Source: Paraburkholderia polaris (GTDB lineage: Bacteria; Pseudomonadota; Gammaproteobacteria; Burkholderiales; Burkholderiaceae). From it: a stretch of 64,000 bases of DNA. Shown here piece after piece: positions 43,050 through 54,075 of this stretch; positions within the stretch are counted from its first letter, which is position 1, and every line of letters starts with the position of its first letter. Location: positions 186,001 to 250,000 of the forward strand of contig NZ_JABBGJ010000006.1 of the NCBI RefSeq assembly GCF_012927345.1, given 5' to 3'. The notes beneath the pieces are model-generated. The model was not told the origin of the DNA. It did not search any database and saw nothing but the letters and a program-made list of their open reading frames with translations. A program made the position numbers and the translations under genes.

Positions 43050-45524
43050 TTAGTGTGCCTGCGCGCGCAGACGTGCCGAGGTCGATTCGAGATCACGCCA
43101 AGCCGCTTGACCCGGCGCGTAGCGCACACGTATATAAGACGCGAGTTCGGCCATTTGCTTGTCGTCAAGCACATCCCGGAAGCCGGGCATATACCCCAGC
43201 GCATCCGTGGCGGGCTGATCGATCCCGTGTTGCAGCACCCGCAGAAGATTGTCGGGGGTGGCCTGTGCAACGCTTGTGTTCAGCCCCATCAATGGACGTA
43301 CGCCGAAATGGCCGACGCCGCCCGATTCCGCGTGACACACCGCACACGACGTCTCGAAGATGCGACGGCCGTTCTCAAAGCCGAGTGTCGTCGTCGCGCC
43401 CGCGTCTGAGGCGCTCGCATGCGCGGCCGCAGCACGGGCGGACACCTCCGCGTCAACAGGTGGCGACAACGACGCGACGTAATGCGCTATCGCCCGCACG
43501 TCGGATTCCGGCAGCGTAGAGAGCCCGGCGACGACAGGTGCCATCGGCCCCGCCGCCACACCGTGTTCGGCAGAAAAGCCCGTGCGCAGATAGTCGAAGA
43601 GCGCAGCCTCGGACCATGGCACCGGCGCCGCACGTGAAGCCACCAAGGACGGCGCGTCCCAGCCCTCCGCGTTGCCGCCCGACAAATAGGCAAAACCGCC
43701 CTTCTCCGCGCCGATCGCATTGCGTGGCGTATGACACGCGCCGCAATGCCCCGCGCCGTCGACCAGATACTTGCCGCGATTCCATTGCGCCGAGCGGGTC
43801 TCGTCGGGGACGAACGGACGCGTGTCATGAAACAGCCAATTCCATCCGGCCACCAGCCGTCTTTGATTGAGCGGGAACGGCAAGTTGGTTTTCGGTGGCG
43901 CGTTTTTGACCGGCGCTTGCGACATCAGATAGGCGTAGAGCGCCATCATGTCGGGCTCGCTCATCTTGGCGAACGCGGTGTACGGAAACGCCGGATAGAG
44001 ATGCGAGCCGTCGCGCGAAACGCCTTCGCGCATCGCCCGCGCAAACGCTTCATATGACCAGGTGCCGATGCCGGTCTGCGCATCGGGCGTGAGATTGGTT
44101 GAGTAGACGGTGCCGAACGGCGTGTCGAGCGCGAAGCCGCCCGCATTGGTCTTGCCGCCCGGCGCGGTATGGCAGACCGCACAATCGCCTGCGGCGGCGA
44201 TCTGACGGCCGCGTTCGAGCGTGGCCGGCGACCACAGCGAGGTATCGATGGACGCAATCGGTGCGATCGGCGCCGGTCCCGGCAGGACCGAGCACGCTAG
44301 GCCGATCAACCCACCTATCACGCCGCCGATACCGCCCCCCGCCGTCCAGCGCCGCCAGCGCGACGGACGGCGCAGTGCGGCAGGCGCCGCGGCAAGTGTG
44401 GCAGAAGGTGTGTCGGCCAACGCGCGGCGGATGCGCTCTGCGTCGAACGGCGGCGCACGAAAGCGCACACCGGTTGCATCGAACAACGCGTTCGCAATCG
44501 CGGCAGCCGCGGGCGCCGCAGCACGTTCAATCTTGTCGACCTCCTCGCTCGTGAGGACACGCGCCGTATCGGTGGAAGATTCGCTCAGCGCTTTGCTCGC
44601 CGCGCTCAGTTCATGCGACACCACGGCGTCATCGTTCGCGGAGCCCGTTTCGTCGTGGGCTGACCGGGCGAGAAAGCGCACGCCGGTCGAGCGCTCGATC
44701 GCATCGGCCACCTGCCATGACGGCAAGCCCGACATCTGCGCGGCACCCGGCTCGCCCGTGCCCCGGCCCGCGACCACTCGCCGGATCGTGACGTCGCCGG
44801 TTTCACGATTCACATCGACGTCGACGACCCACGCCGTCCAGCTATCGGCGTTCGAATTCGGCGCGCCCATCGCAACGTGCACAGGCAAACTGCCCGTCGG
44901 ATCCGACGATCGCGGCACGCTCTGTTCAAGCCCTTCGCCGTCGAACGCGAAGCCGCGGCCGCGCACCCAGGGCGACGCCGGTTCAAGCGGCGCCGCAAGC
45001 GGTCGGCCCCACGCGGCGCGCTCGGTCACCATGCGGATGGTTTCGCGCGCGCCGCCGTCGCGCTGCGCGTCGAGGTGCTGCAAACGCAGCGCGACGGGAT
45101 CGCGTTGCAGTGCATGGGCGAGTTCATCGATGAACGATTCGCGGGCAAACGCATGCGCCTGAGCAGGAATCGTCTGAGCCGCGGAAGCTTCGACCGCGAC
45201 AGATGCCTGAGCATGCCGGTAGACCAGCAAGGGCGCGCCGGGCGGGACGTGATCGTCGAGCGATGAAGCCTCTTTACGCTCCATGCTCGCGCGGTATTGC
45301 CACGTCGTCATCGTGCCGTCGCGCTCGTGACCGGCTTCGACCATCAAGTCCGCATAGGCCACCGCGGCTGCGTCGCCGGTCTGCGTTCGCATGGGCCACT
45401 GATAATGTTCCGAGCGGTGAAGCGCCGGGCCCGATGTTTCCCTCTCGACAGACAGCGCACGCGCAGGCTCAGGCCCACGTTCATCGTCACGCACCGCCAC
45501 GATGTCGTCATCGTTCTGATTCAT
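43050..45524 (-). CDS. nicB: NicB-like tri-haem cytochrome c subunit with a C-terminal fragment of the molybdopterin domain
   Basis: An 824-aa membrane protein. Residues 1 to about 370 match only the C-terminal half of xanthine-dehydrogenase-type molybdopterin domains (ESFIDELAHALQRDPVALR, then AIANALFDATGVRFRAPPF). A basic stretch (RRPSRWRRW) and one hydrophobic helix follow. The rest is periplasmic cytochrome c with three haem sites: CAVCH near 449, CGACH near 596, CAVCH near 729. In Pseudomonas putida NicB a full molybdopterin domain and the cytochromes form one chain of about 1,190 residues; here the complete molybdopterin subunit is at 50943-53222. It overlaps nicA by 17 bases. It passes electrons from nicotinate hydroxylation to the respiratory chain. 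Confidence 0.85.
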   Translation of the reverse strand: MNQNDDDIVAVRDDERGPEPARALSVERETSGPALHRSEHYQWPMRTQTGDAAAVAYADLMVEAGHERDGTMTTWQYRASMERKEASSLDDHVPPGAPLLVYRHAQASVAVEASAAQTIPAQAHAFARESFIDELAHALQRDPVALRLQHLDAQRDGGARETIRMVTERAAWGRPLAAPLEPASPWVRGRGFAFDGEGLEQSVPRSSDPTGSLPVHVAMGAPNSNADSWTAWVVDVDVNRETGDVTIRRVVAGRGTGEPGAAQMSGLPSWQVADAIERSTGVRFLARSAHDETGSANDDAVVSHELSAASKALSESSTDTARVLTSEEVDKIERAAAPAAAAIANALFDATGVRFRAPPFDAERIRRALADTPSATLAAAPAALRRPSRWRRWTAGGGIGGVIGGLIGLACSVLPGPAPIAPIASIDTSLWSPATLERGRQIAAAGDCAVCHTAPGGKTNAGGFALDTPFGTVYSTNLTPDAQTGIGTWSYEAFARAMREGVSRDGSHLYPAFPYTAFAKMSEPDMMALYAYLMSQAPVKNAPPKTNLPFPLNQRRLVAGWNWLFHDTRPFVPDETRSAQWNRGKYLVDGAGHCGACHTPRNAIGAEKGGFAYLSGGNAEGWDAPSLVASRAAPVPWSEAALFDYLRTGFSAEHGVAAGPMAPVVAGLSTLPESDVRAIAHYVASLSPPVDAEVSARAAAAHASASDAGATTTLGFENGRRIFETSCAVCHAESGGVGHFGVRPLMGLNTSVAQATPDNLLRVLQHGIDQPATDALGYMPGFRDVLDDKQMAELASYIRVRYAPGQAAWRDLESTSARLRAQAH

Positions 45525-46023
45525 GCGCACCTTCATCCCGCAGATATTGCGCAGCGCGACGTACCGCGTTGACGATTTCGAAGTGCGTGCCGCATCGGCA
45601 CAGGTTGAAGCGCAGCGCATCGCGGATCGCGTCGTCGTCAGGCATCGGGTTGCGGTCGAGCAGCACCTTCGCGCTCATGATCATCCCGTTCAGGCAGTAA
45701 CCGCACTGCGCCGCCTGTTCGTCGATGAATGCGCGCTGCACCGGGTGCAGCGCGTCGGGCGTCCCGAGTCCTTCGAGCGTCGTGACTTCGCGCCCGATCG
45801 CAACACTCGCAGGGACCACACACGAACGCGTCGGCTGGTTATCGACGATCACCGTGCACGCGCCACACTGCCCGAGTCCGCAACCGTACTTCGGTCCATT
45901 CAATTCGAAGTCGTTGCGCAGTATGTACAGCAGTGGCGTATCCGGCGTGGCGCCCTCAACGGTGCGGCGAGTACCGTTGACCGTGAGTGTCAGCGGACCG
46001 GCGGGCGGACTCGAATGCGCCAT
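45508..46023 (-). CDS. nicA: Nicotinate dehydrogenase small [2Fe-2S] subunit
   Basis: A 171-aa two-cluster iron-sulfur protein. Plant-type cluster ligands are in YGCGLGQCGACTV and RSC; the second cluster ligands are in CGYCLNGMI and LCRCGTH. It is the small subunit of the enzyme hydroxylating nicotinate to 6-hydroxynicotinate with water as oxygen source. The gene precedes and overlaps the cytochrome-bearing subunit gene. Ribosome site before the ATG is weak. An alternative is another xanthine-dehydrogenase-family small subunit, but the full nic context supports NicA. Confidence 0.9.
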   Translation of the reverse strand: MAHSSPPAGPLTLTVNGTRRTVEGATPDTPLLYILRNDFELNGPKYGCGLGQCGACTVIVDNQPTRSCVVPASVAIGREVTTLEGLGTPDALHPVQRAFIDEQAAQCGYCLNGMIMSAKVLLDRNPMPDDDAIRDALRFNLCRCGTHFEIVNAVRRAAQYLRDEGAHESER

Positions 46024-46125
46024 ATCTGAGCCTGTTCACAAATGAAAGGAAACGACGTTACACCGGATACGCGCGGCACGCTCCTGCGGCCACACCGCGC
46101 GACTTCCCCACCGCGTGCGTGCCGC

Positions 46126-47357
<1,232 letters not shown>

Positions 47358-47485
47358 ATAAATTCCTTCGACAACAAAAATTTTTACTGCACGTCAGATC
47401 GTCACTTTCCCGTCTATATACGTGCATTAGCCGTCCAATTTCGATGTCGGCGCGGCTCCTTATTTTTATTCTGTTGAATTTTTAT

Positions 47486-47497
47486 AACGTACACACT
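47486..47497. promoter_or_regulatory. Candidate NicR operator, nicE side
   Basis: AACGTACACACT, 79 bases before the nicE start, following an AT-rich stretch. It shares the same core as the site at 47346. Confidence 0.45.
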
Positions 47498-47575
47498 AGA
47501 CTTTGCTTCAACGTGCGGCACCCTTCGCAGTCGCGAGGCGCCGGGCATCATCCACATTGACCGGAGAGCATCACA

Positions 47576-48328
47576 ATGACCAGGACATACCGGATCGGCC
47601 AGATCGTGCCGAGCTCGAACACCACGATGGAAACGGAGATTCCGGCAATGCTGCGGCTGCGCGAGGCGATCCGTCCGCAGCGCTTCACTTTCCATTCGAG
47701 CCGGATGCGCATGAAGAAGGTGGTCAAGGAAGAGCTGGCGGCGATGGACGCCGAGTCGGATCGCTGCGCACTCGAGTTGTCCGACGCGCGCGTCGACGTG
47801 CTCGGCTATGCCTGCCTCGTCGCGATCATGGCCATGGGTCACGGCTATCACCGCGTGTCGCAAGCGCGCCTGACCAAGCGCACCACGGAAAACGGCGGAC
47901 AGGCGCCGGTTCTGACGAGCGCCGGCGCACTCGTCGATGCACTTCGTGTCATCGGCGCCAAACGCATCATTGTCGTGGCGCCGTACATGAAGCCGCTGAC
48001 GGAACTCGTGGTCGACTACATCCGCCACGAAGGTTATGAAGTGATCGACTATCGCGCGCTCGAAATTCCTGACAACCTGGACGTGGGCCGCCACGATCCC
48101 GCACGCCTGCCCGACATCGTCAAAAGCATGCCTTTCGAGCAGGCCGATGCGATCGTGCTGTCCGCCTGCGTACAGATGCCGTCGCTGCCGGCGGTCGCCA
48201 AGGTCGAGGCCATGACGGGCAAGCCGGTCATTACCGCCGCGATCGCCACCACCTACGCGATGCTGCGCGAACTCGATCTCGAACCGATCGTGCCGGGCGC
48301 GGGCGCCCTGCTGTCGGGCGCTTACTGA
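47576..48328 (+). CDS. nicE: Maleate isomerase
   Basis: A 250-aa Asp/Glu-racemase-superfamily protein with the two catalytic cysteines in LGYACLVAIMAMG and VLSACVQMPSLPAV, and the N-terminal block VPSSNTTMETEIPAM. It isomerises maleate to fumarate, the last step of nicotinate catabolism. GGAGAG precedes the ATG. It is the first gene of the plus-strand branch nicE-nicD-nicX-nicF-nicB, with short gaps throughout. Length matches NicE and other maleate cis-trans isomerases. Confidence 0.92.
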   Translation: MTRTYRIGQIVPSSNTTMETEIPAMLRLREAIRPQRFTFHSSRMRMKKVVKEELAAMDAESDRCALELSDARVDVLGYACLVAIMAMGHGYHRVSQARLTKRTTENGGQAPVLTSAGALVDALRVIGAKRIIVVAPYMKPLTELVVDYIRHEGYEVIDYRALEIPDNLDVGRHDPARLPDIVKSMPFEQADAIVLSACVQMPSLPAVAKVEAMTGKPVITAAIATTYAMLRELDLEPIVPGAGALLSGAY

Positions 48329-48354
48329 CCGCCGCCAGCGCAAAGGACGCCACT

Positions 48355-49182
48355 ATGACTACCTTCCTGTATGGCGCGAACGTCGCGGCTAACGGCATCC
48401 GCCAGCACTATTTGCGCTACGGCGGCGCCGATGGCGCACGCGCGAAACGCCCCGCCATCGTCCTGATTCCGGGCATCACCAGTCCGGCGATCACGTGGGG
48501 CTTCGTCGGCGAGGTGCTGGGCCGCACGCACGACACCTATGTGCTCGACGTGCGCGGCCGCGGCCTGTCGTCGGCGTCGCCGACGCTCGACTACAGCCTC
48601 GACGCGCAAGCCGCCGACGTGGCCGCGTTTGCGGCGGCGCTCGGCCTGCGTGAATTCAGCCTGGTCGGCCATTCCATGGGCGCGCGGATTGCCGCGCGTG
48701 CGGCGCGGCGCGCGCCGCGCGGACTCGCATCGGTTGCGCTGATCGATCCGCCGGTTTCCGGGCCTGGCCGCCGCGACTATCCAGGCAAGCTGCCCTGGTA
48801 TATCGATTCGATGGCCCTCGCGCGCGCCGGCACCGACGCCGAAGGCATGCGCGCCTTCTGCCCGACCTGGACGGAAGCCGAGCGTCAGTTGCGCGCCGAA
48901 TGGCTGCATACCTGCGACGAGCGCGCGGTGTTGGCCTCCTATGAAGGCTTTCACACCGACGATTTCCACGCCGACGCCGCCCGTCTTACCGTGCCGTCGC
49001 TGCTGATGACCGCGCAGAACGGTGACGTGGTGCGCGACGACGACGTCGTCGAATTGCAGCGCGCCACGCCGGCGATGTTGCACGTGCGCGTGCCCAACGC
49101 CGGCCACATGATTCCGTGGGACAACGCTGCCGGCTTCTACGCCGCGTTCAGCGACTTCCTCGGCGCGCCGCTCGTCTACTGA
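48355..49182 (+). CDS. nicD: N-formylmaleamate deformylase
   Basis: A 275-aa alpha/beta-hydrolase. The nucleophile elbow is VGHSMGARIA, the catalytic His is in PNAGHMIPWDN and the HG-type oxyanion segment is LIPGITSPAITW. NicD removes formate from N-formylmaleamate, product of 2,5-dihydroxypyridine cleavage. AAAGGA lies upstream of the start. It is located between nicE and nicX, the typical gene neighbourhood. By sequence alone it would only be called an alpha/beta-hydrolase. Confidence 0.88.
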   Translation: MTTFLYGANVAANGIRQHYLRYGGADGARAKRPAIVLIPGITSPAITWGFVGEVLGRTHDTYVLDVRGRGLSSASPTLDYSLDAQAADVAAFAAALGLREFSLVGHSMGARIAARAARRAPRGLASVALIDPPVSGPGRRDYPGKLPWYIDSMALARAGTDAEGMRAFCPTWTEAERQLRAEWLHTCDERAVLASYEGFHTDDFHADAARLTVPSLLMTAQNGDVVRDDDVVELQRATPAMLHVRVPNAGHMIPWDNAAGFYAAFSDFLGAPLVY

Positions 49183-49201
49183 CCGTAAAAAGGAACCGTC
49201 G

Positions 49202-50251
49202 ATGCCAGTCAGCGACTACCAATTGATCGAAGCGTGGAAGGAAGTCCTCACGCTGTCCCGCCTCGAGCGCGGCCAGACCGTCACGATCCTGACGAGCCCT
49301 GCCACGCATCCGCAGACCTTGTCGTGCGCACTCATCGCGACGCAATCGATGGGCGCGATCGTCAATCGGCTCGATCTGCCACCTGTGAACGGCGAGAAAG
49401 CATTTAGCCGCGATTCGCTCGCGTATCTCGGCACCACGCCGCTCACCGGCAACGGGCCAGCGATCGCCGCGCTGAAGGCGAGCGATCTCGTGCTCGATCT
49501 GATGACACTGCTTTTCTCCCCGGAGCAGCACGACATCCTGAAGTCCGGCACGAAAATCCTGCTGGCCGTCGAACCGCCCGAGGTACTCGCGCGCATGGTG
49601 CCGACCCAGGCTGACCGGACACGCGTGCTGGGCGCCGCGAAGCGCATTTCCGCCGCACGCGAAATGCGTGTGACGTCGCCGGCTGGCACATCTCTCGTGT
49701 GCCCACTCGGCGAGTTCGGGCCGACCGCCGAATATGGTTTCGTCGACGAACCGGGTCGCTGGGATCACTGGCCGAGTGGCTTCGCGCTCACCTATCCGAA
49801 CGACCGGACCGCGCACGGCACGATCGTGATCGATCGCGGCGACATCCTGCTGCCGCAAAAACGCTATGTGAGCGAGCCGATCGTGCTGACCGTGGAGGGC
49901 GGCTATGCGACGAAGATCGAAGGCGGTGTCGATGCCGCCTTGCTGCGCGACTACATGGAAACCTTCAACGACCCGGAAGGCTATGCGATCTCGCACATCG
50001 GCTGGGGTCTGCAGCCGCGTGCGCGCTGGTCAACGCTCGGGCTCTACGATCGCGAAGCGACCATTGGCATGGATGCGCGCGCCTTCGAAGGGAATTTCCT
50101 GTTCTCGCTCGGCCCGAATAACGAAGGCGGTGGCAGCCGCACGACCACCTGCCACATCGATATTCCGTTGCGCCACTGCACCGTATTGCTCGACGATGAC
50201 GTCGTCGTGCGCAACGGCCGCGTGATCGAACCGATCGAACCGACTCTCTGA
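49202..50251 (+). CDS. nicX: 2,5-dihydroxypyridine 5,6-dioxygenase
   Basis: A 349-aa enzyme of the NicX family, an Fe(II) extradiol-like dioxygenase unrelated to the classical types and distantly similar to leucyl aminopeptidase-like proteins. Conserved blocks are SDYQLIEAWKEV at the N terminus, GTIVIDRGDILLP in the middle, and SHIGWGLQPRARW with TTTCHIDIPLRHCT towards the end, which contain the expected metal-binding His, Glu and Asp. It opens the ring to N-formylmaleamate. AAAAGGAA precedes the ATG. Twelve bases separate it from nicF. Confidence 0.92.
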   Translation: MPVSDYQLIEAWKEVLTLSRLERGQTVTILTSPATHPQTLSCALIATQSMGAIVNRLDLPPVNGEKAFSRDSLAYLGTTPLTGNGPAIAALKASDLVLDLMTLLFSPEQHDILKSGTKILLAVEPPEVLARMVPTQADRTRVLGAAKRISAAREMRVTSPAGTSLVCPLGEFGPTAEYGFVDEPGRWDHWPSGFALTYPNDRTAHGTIVIDRGDILLPQKRYVSEPIVLTVEGGYATKIEGGVDAALLRDYMETFNDPEGYAISHIGWGLQPRARWSTLGLYDREATIGMDARAFEGNFLFSLGPNNEGGGSRTTTCHIDIPLRHCTVLLDDDVVVRNGRVIEPIEPTL

Positions 50252-50262
50252 GACCTGATGCG

Positions 50263-50907
50263 ATGAACGCTCCTCAAACACACGCCGAAACCCATGTGTA
50301 TCAGCAGCAAGGGTTCGGCACACCGCTGCCGGTGCACGGCAATATCGGCTTGTTGATCGTCGATTTCGTCGTCGGCTTTGCCGATCCGGCGACATTCGGC
50401 GGCGGCAATATCGCGCCGGCGATTGCGCGCACCGTTGGGGCGCTTGCACACGCACGCGCCGCCGGCTGGCCGGTCGCGCACAGCCGCATCGTCTACGCGG
50501 CGGACGGCAGCGACGACAACGTGTTCTCGCTGAAAGTGCCGGGCATGGCGACGCTCACCGAAGACCATCCGAATAGCGCAATCGTGCCGGAACTGACACC
50601 CGTGAAAGGCGAACTGGTGGTACGCAAGACCGTACCGTCCGCGTTCTTCGGTACGCAACTCGCCCCATGGCTCACGCAACGCGCAGTGCAGACGCTGCTC
50701 GTGGCCGGCGCGGTGACGAGTGGTTGTGTGCGGGCAAGTGTTGTGGATGCGATGTCGTATGGGTTCCGGCCGCTCGTGTTGTCGGACTGTGTGGGCGATC
50801 GGGCAATCGGCCCGCACGACGCGAGTCTGTTCGACATGCAGCAGAAGTACGCGGCGGTGATGCCGCTCGCGGACGCGTTGGTCGCGATTGAGCAACGCGT
50901 GCGTTGA
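50263..50907 (+). CDS. nicF: Maleamate amidohydrolase
   Basis: A 214-aa isochorismatase-family hydrolase. The catalytic triad is visible: Asp in LIVDFVVGF, Lys in VVRKTVPSAFFGT and Cys in AVTSGCVRASVVDAM. It hydrolyses maleamate to maleate plus ammonium, the substrate of NicE. It lies between nicX and the molybdopterin gene. Its TGA overlaps a possible TTG start of the following gene. Length is normal. Confidence 0.92.
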   Translation: MNAPQTHAETHVYQQQGFGTPLPVHGNIGLLIVDFVVGFADPATFGGGNIAPAIARTVGALAHARAAGWPVAHSRIVYAADGSDDNVFSLKVPGMATLTEDHPNSAIVPELTPVKGELVVRKTVPSAFFGTQLAPWLTQRAVQTLLVAGAVTSGCVRASVVDAMSYGFRPLVLSDCVGDRAIGPHDASLFDMQQKYAAVMPLADALVAIEQRVR

Positions 50908-50942
50908 CGCACAGGCGTGGTACACATCCTGGGACCCTGTCT

Positions 50943-53222
50943 GTGAACCGATCCGAACTTCTTGCACGCGCCGGCCGTCTCGCCGTGATCCGTCGACCGA
51001 TCGCGCCTGTCAGGCCTGCCGCTGGGCAGCCCGGCAGTCTCTCGACCTACGTGCCGGACCTGCCCGAAGTTTTCGTCGCGATACTCGATGATGGGCGAAT
51101 TCTCGCATTCAACGGCCACGTCGATCTCGGTACGGGCGTACGCACCTCGCTCGGGCAGATCGTGGCGGAAGAACTCGACGTGCCGGCGAAGCGCGTCGAG
51201 ATGCTGCTTGGCGACACCGCTGCGACGCCGAATCAGGGTCCCACCATCGCGAGCGCGACAATCCAGATTTCGGCGGTGCCGCTGCGATGCGCGGCGGCGC
51301 AGGCGCGCCGCGCACTCTTCGAACTCGCCGCGCAGCACCTTGGCGTCGGCATCGATCAGCTTGCAACCGACGACGCGCAGATTTTTTGCGCCGCTAACCC
51401 AGATGACGCACGCGTGACGTTCGCCGAACTGATCGCTGGCCGCAGCATCACCCTCGAACTCGACACCAGCACGTCCGTGAAGGATCCGTCGACGTACCGA
51501 CTCGTCGGGCGTTCGTCGCCGCGCGTCGATCTGCCCGCGAAGGCGACGGGTGCGTTGACCTTCGTGCACGACATGCGCGTACCCGGCATGCTGCATGGGC
51601 GAGTCGTGCGTCCACCTTATAGCGGGATCGATAGCGGCGCCTTCGTCGGTACGTCTTTAGAGCGGGTTGACCGCGAATCCATCGCCCATATTGCCGGCGT
51701 ACGAGAAGTGGTGGTGATCGGCGATTTCGTCGGCGTCGTGGCCGAGCGCGAAGAACAGGCGATTCGTGCCGCCCGCGAGTTGCGCGTCAAATGGAAGCCG
51801 CTGCCGCCGCTCGATTCTCTCGATGACCCAGGCGCTGCGATCTCAGCGGCGCCTGCAAAACACCGGCCTCTGCTGGAAGAAGGCGACGTCGAATCGGTGC
51901 GCGGCCTACCTGGCACGATCACGCTGTCACGCACCTACGTGTGGCCTTATCAGATGCACGGCTCGATCGGTCCGTCGTGTTCGGTGGCCGACTACCGCGA
52001 GCCTGGCAACGGACGCATCACCGTCTGGTCGGGTACGCAGAACCCGGTCTCGCTACGTTGCGACCTCGCGACGCTCATGCAACGCGACGAAGCCGACATC
52101 GACGTCGTCCGCATGGAAGCGGCCGGCTGCTACGGACGCAATTGTGCCGACGACGTCGGCGGCGACGCGCTGTTGCTTTCGCGCGCGGCCGGTGCACCGG
52201 TGCGCGTGCAGCTCTCGCGCGCCGACGAGCATACGTGGGAGCCGAAAGGCTGTGGCCAGGTGGTGAACGTCACGGGCACGGTGAGCGACGACGGCCGTCT
52301 GCTTGGTTACGACTTCGTGGCGCGTTATCCATCGAACGATGCGCCGCTGCTCGCATCGCTACTGACGGGCGCCATCGCTCCGCAAGCGCGCGTCTTCGAA
52401 ATGGGCGACCGCACCGCCGTCTCGCCGTACGAAAGCCCGAACCGCCGTTTCGCGTGCGACGATCTCGCGCCCATCGTGCGTTCGTCATGGTTTCGCGGCG
52501 TCTCCGCGCTGCCCAACTCGTTCGCGCACGATTCGTTCGCCGATGAAATGGCGACGCTCACGGGCTGCGATCCCCTGGCATTTCGTTTGCGCCATCTGAA
52601 CGACACGCGCGCCGCCGAACTGCTCGAAGCGGTGGCCGCGCGCGCCGGGTGGAAGCATCGCAAGCGCGGCAGCGAGGCGGCTGATGAGCGCTACGTGCGC
52701 GGACATGGCCTCGCTTACGCGCGTTACGTACACAGCCGCTTTCCGGGCTTCGGCGCGGCGTGGTCGGCGTGGGCTGTGGAACTCGTTGTGGATCGCGTGA
52801 CCGGTGACGTGCGAGTGGAGCGCATCACGGTCGGCCAGGACACCGGCACGATGATCAATCCGGATGGCGTGCGTCACCAGATTCACGGCAATGTGATCCA
52901 GGTATTGAGCCGCTCGCTCAAGGAGCGCGTGCGATTCGCCGACGGTAAGGTGGCGAGCCGCGAATGGGGCAGCTACCCGATCCTGACGTTTCCCGAGTTG
53001 CCGGCCGTCGATGTCGTGCTGATGCCGCGCCAGGGCGAACCGCCGCTAGGCGCGGGCGAATCGGCCTCTGTGCCAGGACCCGCCGCGCTCGCGAATGCGA
53101 TCTACGACGCAACGGGCGTGCGCTTCGTGGCCCCGCCGTTCACCCCGGAGACCGTGCGCGAAGGCTTGCGCGCCGCCGGCAAGCTGATGGCGGCTGAGCA
53201 GGCGTACGCGGCAGGCAACTAG
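50943..53222 (+). CDS. nicB: Nicotinate dehydrogenase molybdopterin subunit
   Basis: A 759-aa molybdopterin-binding subunit of the xanthine dehydrogenase family, without cytochrome domains. Blocks seen: GHVDLGTGVRTSLGQIVAEE, VWSGTQNPVSLR, RVQLSRADEHTWEPKG, GQDTGTMINPDGVRHQI and the active-site glutamate in GAGESASVPGPAALANA. It oxidises nicotinate together with NicA and the haem subunit at 43050. Start is set at GTG 50943 (NRSELLARAGRLAV), with GGGA upstream; a TTG at 50904 overlapping the nicF stop is possible. Having this gene separate from the cytochrome part is the main difference from the Pseudomonas NicB. Confidence 0.87.
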   Translation: MNRSELLARAGRLAVIRRPIAPVRPAAGQPGSLSTYVPDLPEVFVAILDDGRILAFNGHVDLGTGVRTSLGQIVAEELDVPAKRVEMLLGDTAATPNQGPTIASATIQISAVPLRCAAAQARRALFELAAQHLGVGIDQLATDDAQIFCAANPDDARVTFAELIAGRSITLELDTSTSVKDPSTYRLVGRSSPRVDLPAKATGALTFVHDMRVPGMLHGRVVRPPYSGIDSGAFVGTSLERVDRESIAHIAGVREVVVIGDFVGVVAEREEQAIRAARELRVKWKPLPPLDSLDDPGAAISAAPAKHRPLLEEGDVESVRGLPGTITLSRTYVWPYQMHGSIGPSCSVADYREPGNGRITVWSGTQNPVSLRCDLATLMQRDEADIDVVRMEAAGCYGRNCADDVGGDALLLSRAAGAPVRVQLSRADEHTWEPKGCGQVVNVTGTVSDDGRLLGYDFVARYPSNDAPLLASLLTGAIAPQARVFEMGDRTAVSPYESPNRRFACDDLAPIVRSSWFRGVSALPNSFAHDSFADEMATLTGCDPLAFRLRHLNDTRAAELLEAVAARAGWKHRKRGSEAADERYVRGHGLAYARYVHSRFPGFGAAWSAWAVELVVDRVTGDVRVERITVGQDTGTMINPDGVRHQIHGNVIQVLSRSLKERVRFADGKVASREWGSYPILTFPELPAVDVVLMPRQGEPPLGAGESASVPGPAALANAIYDATGVRFVAPPFTPETVREGLRAAGKLMAAEQAYAAGN

Positions 53223-53249
53223 CGGCAAGGTGACGGCGGCCTGAGCGAC

Positions 53250-53693
53250 CTACTCGCCGTCCGACTCCATCATCTTGCGCAGCAGAAACAGCATGGCAAC
53301 GCGCTCGCCCGCATTCAGCGCGCCATAGGTGCGCTCCGTGACCTCCTTCGCGAACGGCACGGTGCGCTCGATCAGCGCAAGGCCCGCCGCGGTCGGACGC
53401 ACGACGAGCTTGCGTCCGTCGTTCGGGTCGGCGCTCACCTCGATCAACGCGCGCGCCTTGAGGCGTTCGACGACGCCGCGAATCGTCGCCTGATCGATCG
53501 CGGTCGCTTTGACGATGTCGTTCAGCGAGCACGGTTGCTGCTCTTTGACAGCGCACAGCGCGACGAACTGCGCGGCGGTCAGATCGGAATCGGGAATCGC
53601 TTCCTGAAAAATCGCGACGTGACGTTGATACGCGCGGCGCAGCAAATGGCCGATCTGATCGTGAAAGTCGTAGGAATCCTTGTGCGACGCCAT
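53250..53693 (-). CDS. nicR: MarR-family repressor of nicotinate degradation
   Basis: A 147-aa MarR regulator with the winged helix DIVKATAIDQATIRGVVERL and the wing DPNDGRKLVVRPT. In Pseudomonas putida NicR represses the nic catabolic operons until 6-hydroxynicotinate accumulates. Start MASHKDSYDFHDQ is supported by family length, although no good ribosome site lies before it. It is convergent with the molybdopterin gene and divergent from nicT, with the 382-base gap holding two further operator-like sites. The role is inferred from family and position. Confidence 0.88.
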   Translation of the reverse strand: MASHKDSYDFHDQIGHLLRRAYQRHVAIFQEAIPDSDLTAAQFVALCAVKEQQPCSLNDIVKATAIDQATIRGVVERLKARALIEVSADPNDGRKLVVRPTAAGLALIERTVPFAKEVTERTYGALNAGERVAMLFLLRKMMESDGE

Positions 53694-54075
53694 AAGGGAG
53701 ATAGCCGGATTGGCCTGAAGACGAAAGAGAAAGAGTGTACACCCTCCAACTGCACCCTCAATACGACATCGATCAAGCATTCACATCGTGCGGCTTTTTT
53801 GTAGCTAATACGCTCTACATTTTCCATGCACTTTCACCGTGCACAAACCATCTTTGCAGGTGCAATAAGGCACCTATCACGCCCATTTTTACGACGAATC
53901 AAGCGACTTAAGGAAGAAAATCGATGACCTCCAACCAGGGTTCTTACCACCCTGCGTTTTAGAGTGTATACGCTATGTTTTTAGCGTGATACACAGACAT
54001 CTGCAAGCAGAGTGCGAACGATCTTTGTCGCACGACATCCACCTTTTTTCGCACCACCTTCCGGGAGTGGCAGTC
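53694..54075. promoter_or_regulatory. nicR-nicT control region
   Basis: A 382-base gene-free gap with lower GC. It carries AGTGTACACCCT (53734-53745) and AGTGTATACGCT (53963-53974), which match the two sites upstream of nicC and nicE; the second is an almost complete palindrome. No other gene is seen. Confidence 0.55.
53963..53974. promoter_or_regulatory. Candidate NicR operator, nicT side
   Basis: AGTGTATACGCT reads as a near palindrome (10 of 12 positions). It is 102 bases before the nicT start and is the best-conserved member of the set of four. Confidence 0.5.
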